Source: Peptococcaceae bacterium (GTDB lineage: Bacteria > Bacillota > Peptococcia > DRI-13 > PHAD01). From it: 64,000 bases of DNA. Below are positions 1-6,873 of the stretch, piece after piece (within the stretch, counting starts at the first letter, position 1; each line of letters starts with the position of its first letter). A program made the translations under genes and the position numbers. The stretch lies in NCBI GenBank assembly GCA_024655825.1, contig JANLFJ010000007.1:1-64000 (forward strand), in the 5' to 3' direction. The notes below the pieces were generated by a model. It saw only the letters and a list, made by a program, of their open reading frames with translations, did no database searches and was not told the DNA's origin.

Positions 1-48
1 GCTTAAAATTACGTGAAAATGGTCTAAAAAAATTTATTTCGTAAAGTC

Positions 49-744
49 ATGCTAGCCTATAAAGTTACCAAAGCTTCAGCTTCCGACATCATAGAAGGGC
101 ATGCCTTACTTGAACAGATGGAAGAAAAGCAGCCGGAAATTTTAGAGAAAGCGGAAACAATAGGGGGCGACAAAGGCTATGATGATACAAAACTGATCGA
201 GAAGTGCTGGGATCAATATCAAATCAAACCGGTGATCGACATACGCAACATGTGGAGAGACGGGGAAGAAACGCGCCTGCTTAGCGGAAGAACCAATGTA
301 GTATATAACTACAAAGGCAACGTATATTGCTACTGTCCGGAAACAGGTACTCAACGAGAAATGGCCAATGGGGGATTTGAAAAAGACCGAAACACCTTGA
401 AGAAAATATGTCCGGCCAAGCAGTACGGAATCACCTGCCAGGGTCAAGACACATGTCCGGTGGCACAAGGCCTGCGAATTCCGCTTTCGGAAGACCGAAG
501 AATCTTTACCCCGATTGATCGCGCAAGCTACAAGTGGGAAAAAGAATATGACAAACGTACCAGTGTGGAACGAGTGAACAGCCGGTTAGACGTCTCCTTT
601 GGTTTTGAACTGCACACCATCCGCGGTATGAATAAGATGAAACTAAGGTGTGGATTGGCGCTGTGTGTCATGCTGGCCATGGCTGTAGGACGAATTAAAG
701 AAAAACAAAGAGATAAAATGCGAAGTCTGGTGGCCGCAGCCTAA
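49..744 (+). pseudogene. DDE transposase, C-terminal remnant
   Basis: This open frame of 231 codons reads as the C-terminal half of a DDE transposase of the IS1182/IS4-like kind. A GDKGYDD segment (residues 40-46) carries the typical second catalytic Asp region. A late segment with YDKRTSVERVNSRLD (about 169-183) matches the Tyr-Arg-Glu region around the last catalytic Glu. A full enzyme of this type is roughly 400-500 residues, so half is missing. Upstream in the same frame there are stops at positions 4 and 25, so the loss is a real break and not the window edge alone. It is almost certainly inactive. The family name is from memory of the motifs; that it is a transposase is fairly sure. Confidence 0.75.
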
Positions 745-751
745 AAAAATA

Positions 752-810
752 TTATCCACATGTGGATAACTTTTCCGATAGAAATATCCACAACCCTAAA
801 CTGTGGATAA
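752..810. promoter_or_regulatory. Cluster of four DnaA boxes
   Basis: Two perfect DnaA boxes stand head to head as an 18-bp palindrome (TTATCCACA at 752-760 and TGTGGATAA at 761-769). A third box with one mismatch lies at 784-792 and a fourth perfect inverted one at 802-810. The rest of the gap (811-1088) is very AT-rich and holds no gene, only a promoter at its end. No dnaA or dnaN is near, so this is not shown to be oriC. It could be a DnaA titration site, an origin of a lost element, or part of the end of the broken insertion sequence just upstream. Confidence 0.7.
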
Positions 811-980
811 CAGGATAGGTGTCTTTATTTTCATGGTAAATAGAGGAAATTATTGAATCAACTTAAAAATTAGTCCTAAATTAAGGGAAGCAATTCAATT
901 TTTCTATTGAATATGCTTGATTTGCGATTAGAAAATCATAAAAATAGCTTACATCGCAAAAAGCTCATAAAAATAATATA

Positions 981-1009
981 TTGAGTAATTTCAGCAATTG
1001 TAGTACAAT
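981..1009 (+). promoter_or_regulatory. SigmaA-type promoter for the sensor/peptide pair
   Basis: TTGAGT at 981-986, a 17-bp spacer and TACAAT at 1004-1009 form a good vegetative promoter 80 bp before the membrane protein gene at 1089. It would drive that gene and the coupled peptide gene. Confidence 0.6.
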
Positions 1010-1088
1010 ATAGGCGTAATGGTAGGAATAAATAGAAAAATTGTCAAATTGTGTCGAATAATGACGAATCCAAGGAAGGCGGTAAAAG

Positions 1089-2048
1089 GTGTTGTTAGGT
1101 GCGCTCCATATTGAGACGATTCAAATAATTATAATAAATACACTTTTCGTTTCCATTCCGGAGGAGTTATACTTAGTGCTCTTTACATATATCATGATGG
1201 GCGAGTTCGACCAGTGGGAGGACGAGGACTGCAGGAAACTTTTCCAGCCCTGGGACTATTCGAGGGTCTTAATCCCAGCGGTGGCCTCGGCGGCAGTCTC
1301 CAACATATTGAGGTACACGGGGGCAAGCCCGGATATAGTTACATTAGGCACTTTTTTGGCGCTTTTTTTCGGGATTGTGGCGATGGGGGACGTTCTCAAC
1401 AACGCCGGAGCATTGAAGTGGATAGGGAAGGCCTTTTTCTTTTTAATTCTAAGTATATTATCGGCAGGTCTATGCGAGTTATTATACGTGCCCTTTTTGC
1501 TGTACGGTACGGGAGAAAGCCTGCTCACTATCAACGAGAACCTATTCTTGAATTTTATTTTTTCATTGCCGTCAAGGTTCCTGGAGTATTCCCTGCTCGT
1601 CTTTCTCCTCGCCCACAAGCGTTCCCTACTTAAAGCGCGAATAATCAAAATAATTTTTGAGAGCAAGGTGCTGGTGGCACTCACTATTGCGGCCCTTTTA
1701 ATTAATCTATATTTTTATTTGATTATGTACAATGTTGTATGCTATGAAAAAGCGCTGGTTGCTCTTCCCGCAGGCCTGCGCCTGGCCGCGGTCCTCGGCG
1801 TTTGCCTTTTCCCCGTCGTCAACCTGTCGGCCTTGGTCTGGTGCATTTACTATCTGAAAAACAGCGAGACCGCTAAAAAAAAGGCTGCCTCGGCAAGCCT
1901 CCGCAAAATCGTAGCGGAAATAAAGGCGTACCCGGAAGGCGGGAACCGCGACCACCTGGTCTGGGCCTTGAACGGCCTGGCCGTGAACCTGGAGGAGGTT
2001 GCCGACGAGCTGTACAGTGAAGAGCAACAAGGTCCAAAGAGGAGGTGA
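1089..2048 (+). CDS. Seven-helix membrane protein, AgrC-like sensor without kinase domain
   Basis: This 319-residue protein starts at GTG 1089. It has about seven hydrophobic stretches (roughly residues 10-34, 60-75, 82-102, 111-137, 150-175, 190-213 and 225-252) and a charged C-terminal tail of about 60 residues ending in a Glu/Lys-rich segment. The layout recalls the sensing half of AgrC-type GHKL histidine kinases, but no DHp or ATP-binding domain follows. Its stop codon (2046-2048) lies inside the Shine-Dalgarno of the autoinducer-peptide gene at 2055, so the two are translationally coupled. The pairing suggests a role in sensing, exporting or processing that peptide. No AgrB protease is in the window. 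Exact family not recognised. Confidence 0.6.
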   Translation: MLLGALHIETIQIIIINTLFVSIPEELYLVLFTYIMMGEFDQWEDEDCRKLFQPWDYSRVLIPAVASAAVSNILRYTGASPDIVTLGTFLALFFGIVAMGDVLNNAGALKWIGKAFFFLILSILSAGLCELLYVPFLLYGTGESLLTINENLFLNFIFSLPSRFLEYSLLVFLLAHKRSLLKARIIKIIFESKVLVALTIAALLINLYFYLIMYNVVCYEKALVALPAGLRLAAVLGVCLFPVVNLSALVWCIYYLKNSETAKKKAASASLRKIVAEIKAYPEGGNRDHLVWALNGLAVNLEEVADELYSEEQQGPKRR

Positions 2049-2054
2049 GCAACG

Positions 2055-2195
2055 TTGAAGAGACTGGACAACCTGGTGAAACGGATAGCCCCTGTGGTCT
2101 GCAGCCTGGTCATGTTAGCTGCCGTCTATGGAGGAGCAAAGGCGGCAAGCATATGGGGATTTTACCAGCCAAGAACACCCAAATGCCTGAGATAG
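2055..2195 (+). CDS. agrD: AgrD-type cyclic lactone autoinducer peptide precursor
   Basis: A 46-codon gene starts at TTG 2055 behind a strong Shine-Dalgarno (GGAGGTGA, 2041-2048). The product has a basic, amphipathic N-terminus (KRLDNLVKRIAP), a hydrophobic stretch to about residue 26, then Ala-Ala-Ser-Ile-Trp-Gly-Phe-Tyr-Gln-Pro and a polar tail ending Thr-Pro-Lys-Cys-Leu-Arg. In clostridial cyclic-lactone autoinducer precursors, a short tail with Tyr-Gln-Pro and Pro-Lys follows the core macrocycle. Ser32 here could be the ring-closing residue (lactone rather than thiolactone). Family assignment is by pattern. No AgrB-type maturation protease is visible, so processing enzymes must lie elsewhere. 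A terminator follows at 2229. Confidence 0.75.
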   Translation: MKRLDNLVKRIAPVVCSLVMLAAVYGGAKAASIWGFYQPRTPKCLR

Positions 2196-2228
2196 CCCTA
2201 AAATGACGCTCTGTTCGTACCAATTGAC

Positions 2229-2256
2229 GTGGGGGGCGAGCCCCCACTCTTTTTTT
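2229..2256 (+). terminator. Rho-independent terminator of the sensor/peptide operon
   Basis: GTGGGGG (2229-2235) pairs with CCCCCAC (2241-2247) around a short loop and is followed by TCTTTTTTT. It closes the transcript of the peptide gene. Confidence 0.8.
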
Positions 2257-2280
2257 GCGCCGGGGGACTCCAGCCGGCTG

Positions 2281-2314
2281 GCGAAAAGCGAAAGGGAGAG
2301 GATTTACCTCTCCC
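2281..2314 (-). terminator. Terminator of the XRE regulator gene
   Basis: GGGAGAGG (2294-2301) and CCTCTCCC (2307-2314) form an 8-bp stem with a 5-nt loop that contains the minus-strand stop codon. On the minus strand a T-rich run follows (TTTCGCTTTTCGC). Confidence 0.6.
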
Positions 2315-2675
2315 TGGCCTGCCGCGCGCCCGCAAGCGCTTCCGTTTTCGCTTTGATTTCCCGAGCCAGCTCCAAATAGACCACGTTGGCGGGGTCGCGC
2401 ACAAAGGCGTCGAGGTCGCCGGGCAAGTGCCTCAAATACGGGTCTTTTATCTCGGAGTGCCCCAAAAGGAAGTCTATGGAGACGCTGAAGAAATCGGCGA
2501 ACTGCTTGAGTTTCTCAAAAGGAGGCTCTCTTTTATTGATGACGTAGCCGCTGAAGGTCGGCGGCTTGATGCCCAGCACTGCCGCCACTTCTTGCTGTTC
2601 CATGCCTTTTTCTTTTACCAGCGATTTTAATCGTTCTCCCAGTGTGGTTCCCGAACCCATGTGTTCACTTCCCAT
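2304..2675 (-). CDS. XRE-family transcriptional regulator
   Basis: The 123-residue protein has an N-terminal Cro/C1-type helix-turn-helix at about residues 12-70 (LGERLKSLVKEKGM, then QQEVAAVLGIKPPTFSGYV, then LKQFADFFSVSIDFLLG). A charged C-terminal segment follows. Such proteins usually repress their own and nearby genes. It lies tail-to-tail with the peptide operon and head-to-head with the small membrane protein at 2975. Two starts are possible, at 2675 or 2660; neither has a strong Shine-Dalgarno. Two direct TATACAG repeats just upstream are candidate operators. The target genes are not known from sequence. Confidence 0.85.
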   Translation of the reverse strand: MGSEHMGSGTTLGERLKSLVKEKGMEQQEVAAVLGIKPPTFSGYVINKREPPFEKLKQFADFFSVSIDFLLGHSEIKDPYLRHLPGDLDAFVRDPANVVYLELAREIKAKTEALAGARQARER

Positions 2676-2688
2676 CGGCTTTACACTC

Positions 2689-2705
2689 TATACAGCATTA
2701 TACAG
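2689..2705. promoter_or_regulatory. Possible XRE operator: two TATACAG repeats
   Basis: TATACAG occurs at 2689-2695 and again at 2699-2705, exactly 10 bp apart, just upstream of the XRE start. Spacing of one helical turn fits two repressor subunits side by side. Inferred, not tested. Confidence 0.4.
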
Positions 2706-2790
2706 AAGCACCTCACTATATGTCAATATTCGAAATATTATGCAGTATCCATAAAGGATAAATATTTATGTAAAATGTCAACGAAACAGG

Positions 2791-2819
2791 TTGACAATAC
2801 TCAAATCGGATAGTAAAAT
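2791..2819 (+). promoter_or_regulatory. SigmaA-type promoter for the small membrane protein
   Basis: TTGACA (2791-2796), a 17-bp spacer and TAAAAT (2814-2819) give a near-consensus promoter. It points toward the gene at 2975 with a leader of about 150 nt. Confidence 0.65.
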
Positions 2820-2974
2820 ATGCTTAGATGGAAGCATATAACAAAATTACTAATAATAGGCGACATAATTCGGCACGATTCGACACGCATAACGTAATAT
2901 AATAAAATCATAACATTGCGAAACGCAGGAGCGATCGCAAAGAAAGAATTAATAAAAGAAGGAGTGCATGGAAA

Positions 2975-3196
2975 ATGGAAAACACGAAAAATGTGAAAAG
3001 AAGTTGGGTGTCCGATGTGCTGGCGATTTCGGCCATAATGGTGCTGCTGTATGTTTTATACTATTTGATAAAAGTGCTTCTGCAGGGGTTTTTGGTTTCT
3101 TGCGGGTTGAACATTCCTGTTCTGGTCTACGAACTGGCAATCGTGGCCCTGTGGTGGGTTGGAATTTACATCGCGATTAAAAAATATAAACCGTAA
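2975..3196 (+). CDS. Small two-helix membrane protein
   Basis: The product is 73 residues: a charged N-terminus, then two hydrophobic segments (about residues 12-40 and 47-67) and a Lys-Lys-Tyr-Lys tail. A Shine-Dalgarno (AGAAGGAG, 2957-2964) serves either ATG 2968 or ATG 2975. The 2975 frame is chosen because its product is a coherent membrane protein, while the 2968 frame gives Cys/Gly-rich nonsense. It lies next to a divergent XRE regulator that may control it. No family recognised. Confidence 0.6.
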   Translation: MENTKNVKRSWVSDVLAISAIMVLLYVLYYLIKVLLQGFLVSCGLNIPVLVYELAIVALWWVGIYIAIKKYKP

Positions 3197-3345
3197 ACTA
3201 TACCTGGCAGGGCTTGGCAAAGCGTCTGATTGTGAATATGGCTATGGAATCTTGTCCTGCTGCTGAATTTGGTTTTCTAAGGATGTTTAACGCTCTCTTA
3301 ATCGATATTAAAGCGGGAGAACTTACGGTAGCCAGACGCGTATAA
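3190..3345 (+). pseudogene. Possible gene fragment without a start
   Basis: A frame open from 3190 to a TAA at 3343-3345 encodes about 51 codons. It includes a protein-like stretch (MESCPAAEFGFLRMFNALLI, then DIKAGELTVARRV). There is no Shine-Dalgarno before its internal ATGs at 3238 and 3244. It overlaps the end of the preceding gene and looks like the tail of a lost gene. Nothing else is seen in this gap. Confidence 0.25.
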
Positions 3346-3346
3346 C

Positions 3347-4105
3347 TCAGCTGCTTCCTACCCACAAAGCTTTTAAGGCAATGGATAAACCTTTAAAATC
3401 CGGATGTTCTACCACGTCTTCATCCATCCCGGCTGCAACCAGGGTGTATGCGCCATCCCTGAGGGAAAAACATTCGAGGGTTTTTTCATCGGGATTGACC
3501 AGCCAATAGTGTTGCACTTGAACCCGTTGGTAAATCCGCAGTTTTTGAAGCCGATCCTTGCGGCTGCTGGAAGTAGAGAGGACTTCAACCACCAGCGCGG
3601 GCGGACCATCAATCCGGGTATCTTTCACTATCCGTTTTTGTTCCCCCGACACGTAGAACAAGTCTGGCTGAACTACGGTAATATCATGGAAGGTCACATC
3701 CAACGGCGCGCCGAAGATTTCTCCTTCGGGATCATGCTCCCAAAAATAATCTTCCAAGATCCGTTGGAGCCTGCGGGAGACTCGTTGGTGCATAACATTA
3801 GGGGAGGGCTCTCTGATCAACATGCCTTCGAGAATCTCGAAACGATAGCCTGGTTCCTCCGGCAGTTCCAGATAGTCCTGGTAAGTGAACCTCTTAGGGG
3901 GTTCGCTTTTGTATACGGCTGTTTTTTCCTTAACTGAACCAGTCAGCGCGCTGATTACATCAGCAAGTTTATAACGATATTGCTTGCTGCCCAATTCGAT
4001 GTAGGGTATTTTATTCTCTCTTGTGTATCTCCAGATTGTTTCCACGGAAAGATCCAAGGCTTCGGCCAAAACCTGGGCGGTTATCAGTTCCTTATCTCCA
4101 GCCAT
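3347..4105 (-). CDS. HTH-Uma2 fusion: DNA-binding domain plus Uma2 (DUF820) nuclease fold
   Basis: The 252-residue protein begins with an excisionase/MerR-like helix-turn-helix (about residues 7-52, with DLSVETIWRYTRENKIPY). A Uma2/DUF820 domain follows (about 75-240). Uma2 shows the PD-(D/E)XK pattern: a Pro-Asp in the VVQPDLFYV segment, then VVEVLS followed by Lys residues in RKDRLQKLRIYQ. The family is widespread and predicted to be an endonuclease, but its role is unknown. Fusion to a DNA-binding domain is unusual; most Uma2 proteins are a lone domain of about 190 residues. The start is supported by GGAGGTG before ATG 4105. Tandem 10-bp repeats lie just upstream. Confidence 0.8.
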   Translation of the reverse strand: MAGDKELITAQVLAEALDLSVETIWRYTRENKIPYIELGSKQYRYKLADVISALTGSVKEKTAVYKSEPPKRFTYQDYLELPEEPGYRFEILEGMLIREPSPNVMHQRVSRRLQRILEDYFWEHDPEGEIFGAPLDVTFHDITVVQPDLFYVSGEQKRIVKDTRIDGPPALVVEVLSTSSSRKDRLQKLRIYQRVQVQHYWLVNPDEKTLECFSLRDGAYTLVAAGMDEDVVEHPDFKGLSIALKALWVGSS

Positions 4106-4140
4106 AATAACACCTCCATGTCAATTATATGCAGAATATA

Positions 4141-4175
4141 AACCAAAAGCAACCAAAATCAACCGAAATCAACCA
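4141..4175. repeat. Tandem 10-bp repeats upstream of the HTH-Uma2 gene
   Basis: AACCAAAAGC, AACCAAAATC and AACCGAAATC sit at 4141, 4151 and 4161, followed by a partial AACCA at 4171. The exact 10-bp period puts each copy on the same face of the helix. They lie 36 bp upstream of the HTH-Uma2 start and could be its operator. Confidence 0.75.
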
Positions 4176-4243
4176 TGGCTATTGCAGATAAGCATGAAGC
4201 CTCAGAAAGTTATCTTGTATGGCTCTTGAGCGTTTTCCTTTAA

Positions 4244-4272
4244 TTGACTTGGCAATTCTTTTTTTATATAAT
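4244..4272 (+). promoter_or_regulatory. SigmaA promoter abutting the leuS T-box core
   Basis: TTGACT (4244-4249), a 17-bp spacer and TATAAT (4267-4272) make a near-perfect promoter. Its start point would fall at about 4278-4280, right at the first base of the T-box motif. The transcript would then carry no Stem I. Confidence 0.7.
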
Positions 4273-4278
4273 TCAATA

Positions 4279-4330
4279 AGGGTGGTACCGCGAGCAGACC
4301 TCTCGTCCTTTGGGGATGGGAGGATTTTTA
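4279..4330 (+). promoter_or_regulatory. T-box antiterminator/terminator of leuS, Stem I apparently missing
   Basis: AGGGTGGTACCGCG (4279-4292) is the canonical T-box sequence. It is followed by a terminator: CCTCTCGTCC (4299-4308) pairs with GGATGGGAGG (4314-4323), two G-U pairs included, then ATTTTTA. T-box leaders sense uncharged tRNA through a Stem I specifier loop of about 100 nt placed upstream. The sequence from 4176 to 4278 shows no recognisable Stem I motifs and contains a strong promoter. The sensing half therefore seems lost. Confidence 0.8.
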
Positions 4331-4364
4331 AATTCAGACCAAGAGTCAGGAAGGTGAATTAACG

Positions 4365-6839
4365 GTGCAGGAGAAGTACGACTTCAAGAAAATAGAAAAG
4401 AAATGGCAGGGAAAGTGGGCGGAGGACAGGCTGTACAAGGTCACGGAGGACCCCGGCAAAAAGAAATACTACTGCCTGGAGATGTTTCCTTACCCATCGG
4501 GCAACCTGCACATGGGCCATGTTCGCAACTATTCCATAGGCGACGTGGTGGCCCGTTTCAAGACGATGCAGGGATATAACGTGCTGCACCCGATGGGCTG
4601 GGACGCCTTCGGCCTGCCGGCGGAGAACGCCGCCATCAAGCACGGGGTGGCCCCGGCCAAGTGGACGCTGGACAACATCGACAACATGAGGCGGCAGCTT
4701 AAGTCGATGGGAATAAGTTATGACTGGGACCGGGAAGTGGCCAGCTGCCTGCCCGATTATTATAAATGGACCGAGTGGCTGTTCCTCCAGTTTTATAAAA
4801 ACGGCCTGGCATACAAGAAAAAGGCGCATGTCAACTGGTGCCCAAGCTGCGCGACGGTGCTGGCGAATGAACAGGTCATCGACGGGGCCTGCGAACGCTG
4901 CGAGACGATGGTGGAGAAAAAGGCCCTGGAGCAGTGGTTCTTCCGCATCACCGACTATGCCCAGGAACTCCTGGATTACCTGGAGAAGCTGCCCGGATGG
5001 CCGGAAAAAGTGAAGACCATGCAGGAAAACTGGATAGGCCGCAGCGAAGGGGCGGAGATTCATTTTACCGTCGAAAAGACGGGAGAGAAGATACCTGTTT
5101 TTACCACCAGGCAGGATACTGTCTTCGGGGCCACGTACCTTGTCCTGGCTCCCGAACACCCGCTGGTGGAGGCTCTCATCGCCGGCACAGAATATGAACA
5201 GGCTGTCCGGGATTTTGTCAAAAAAGTCCAGCAGATGACGGAAATAGCCCGGACATCAACGGAAACGGAAAAGGAAGGGATTTTCACCGGGTCATACGTC
5301 ATAAATCCCGTCAACCGGGAAAAAATCCCGGTCTGGGTCGCCAACTACGTATTGTACGAGTACGGGACAGGCGCCGTGATGGGCGTGCCGGCCCACGATG
5401 AAAGGGATTTCGCCTTCGCCAAGAAATACGGCCTGCCCATCCGCATTGTCATCCAGCCGTTTGACCGGCGGCTGGAACTGGAAGAGATGGAAGACGCCTA
5501 CACCGGCGAGGGGGTCATGGTCAATTCCGGCAAGTTCGACGGTCTCCCCAACGAGGAAGGGAAAAAAGAAGTCGCGCGCTGCCTGGAAAGCGCCGGCGAA
5601 GGCAGGGTGAAAATAAACTACCGCCTCAGGGATTGGCTCATTTCGCGCCAGCGGTACTGGGGAGCGCCTATTCCCATAATATACTGCGACAAGTGCGGGA
5701 CGGTTCCCGTTCCGGAAGAAGACCTTCCGGTCATGCTGCCCCTGGACGTCGAATTCAGGCCGACCGGGGAGTCGCCCCTCAACCATATTCCCGAGTTTCT
5801 CAACACGACCTGCCCGAACTGCCAGGGACCGGCCCGGCGGGAGACGGACACCATGGACACCTTTGTCTGCTCGTCCTGGTATTTCTTGCGCTTCTGCGAT
5901 CCCCAAAACGGCCAGGAGGCCTTCAGCAAGGAAAAGGTCGATTACTGGATGAATGTCGACCAGTATATCGGCGGGGTGGAACACGCCATCCTCCACCTCA
6001 TGTATGCCCGTTTCTTTGTTAAGGCGCTCAACGACTTTGGCCTGGTGAGCGTGAGAGAGCCGTTCCAGAACCTCCTGACCCAGGGCATGGTGCTGAAAGA
6101 CGGTTCCAAAATGTCCAAGTCCAGGGGCAACGTGGTCAGCCCGGAGGAGATTATCCAAAAATACGGCGCGGACACGGCCCGGCTGTTTATTCTTTTTGCC
6201 TCGCCGCCGGAACGCGACCTGGAGTGGAGCGACCAGGGGGTCGAGGGCTGTTACCGTTTCATTAATCGCGTCTGGCGCCTGGTATACAGCTACTTGAACG
6301 ACCGGGGGAAAGACGACCTGCGGACGGAAAAAGAGCTTACGCCCGCCGACAGGGAACTGCGCCGCCTGCTGCACGGGACCATAAAAAAGGTAACGGACGA
6401 CATAGAACAGAGGTTCAATTTTAATACGGCGATCAGCGCCGTCATGGAGCTGGTAAACGGCCTTTACCATTACCGGGAAAGGGAGGACCAGCACATGGGC
6501 CTGCTCAGGGAGGCCATTGACACCCTCATCGTCTTGCTGGCTCCCTTTACCCCGCATTTGAGCGAAGAATTGTGGGAACTGGCGGGATACAAGGAGAGCG
6601 TTCATCTCCAGCCCTGGCCGGCTTACAGCAAGGACGCCCTTCTCGCCGAAGAAATAGAGGTCGTTCTACAGGTTAACGGCAAGGTTCGCGACAGGCTGAC
6701 CGTGCCGGCCCGGCTTACCCCCAAGGAACTGGAGCAGGCGGTCCTGGCGATGGACAGGGCCAGGGCGGCCGTGGAGGGCAAGTCTCTGGTCAGGGTGGTA
6801 ACCGTGCCGGGCAAGCTGGTAAACATAGTGGTGAAATAA
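4365..6839 (+). CDS. leuS: Leucyl-tRNA synthetase
   Basis: This class I synthetase charges tRNA(Leu) with leucine in the cytoplasm. At 824 residues it has the usual bacterial length. The HIGH motif appears as HMGH (residues 49-52) and KMSKS at 582-586. The CP1 editing insertion spans about 220-410 and includes [12 protein letters not shown]; the usual Pro after TTR is Gln here. A CPSC...CERC pair near 158-182 fits the zinc region. Start is GTG 4365 behind AGGAAGGTGA. It follows a T-box core that points to amino-acid control, though the leader looks truncated. Confidence 0.97.
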   Translation: MQEKYDFKKIEKKWQGKWAEDRLYKVTEDPGKKKYYCLEMFPYPSGNLHMGHVRNYSIGDVVARFKTMQGYNVLHPMGWDAFGLPAENAAIKHGVAPAKWTLDNIDNMRRQLKSMGISYDWDREVASCLPDYYKWTEWLFLQFYKNGLAYKKKAHVNWCPSCATVLANEQVIDGACERCETMVEKKALEQWFFRITDYAQELLDYLEKLPGWPEKVKTMQENWIGRSEGAEIHFTVEKTGEKIPVFTTRQDTVFGATYLVLAPEHPLVEALIAGTEYEQAVRDFVKKVQQMTEIARTSTETEKEGIFTGSYVINPVNREKIPVWVANYVLYEYGTGAVMGVPAHDERDFAFAKKYGLPIRIVIQPFDRRLELEEMEDAYTGEGVMVNSGKFDGLPNEEGKKEVARCLESAGEGRVKINYRLRDWLISRQRYWGAPIPIIYCDKCGTVPVPEEDLPVMLPLDVEFRPTGESPLNHIPEFLNTTCPNCQGPARRETDTMDTFVCSSWYFLRFCDPQNGQEAFSKEKVDYWMNVDQYIGGVEHAILHLMYARFFVKALNDFGLVSVREPFQNLLTQGMVLKDGSKMSKSRGNVVSPEEIIQKYGADTARLFILFASPPERDLEWSDQGVEGCYRFINRVWRLVYSYLNDRGKDDLRTEKELTPADRELRRLLHGTIKKVTDDIEQRFNFNTAISAVMELVNGLYHYREREDQHMGLLREAIDTLIVLLAPFTPHLSEELWELAGYKESVHLQPWPAYSKDALLAEEIEVVLQVNGKVRDRLTVPARLTPKELEQAVLAMDRARAAVEGKSLVRVVTVPGKLVNIVVK

Positions 6840-6873
6840 GACAGGCTTTGTTAAGCTGACGGGAGGAAGGCAA

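Noticed and set aside
745-1088. The region as the chromosomal origin oriC
   Set aside because: The boxes and AT-rich DNA fit, but dnaA, dnaN, recF and gyrase genes are absent. I report the boxes without calling an origin.
2968-3180. An alternative reading frame overlapping the small membrane protein
   Set aside because: It starts at ATG 2968 with a good Shine-Dalgarno, but its product lacks any coherent fold or hydrophobic pattern. The 2975 frame is far more protein-like.
4141-4175. Short repeats as a CRISPR array
   Set aside because: The units are 10 bp with no spacers; no cas gene is near. They are tandem iterons.
5292-6605. A 437-codon open frame on the minus strand inside leuS
   Set aside because: It lies wholly opposite a conserved synthetase gene and its product has no domain. 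It is a shadow of GC-rich codon use.
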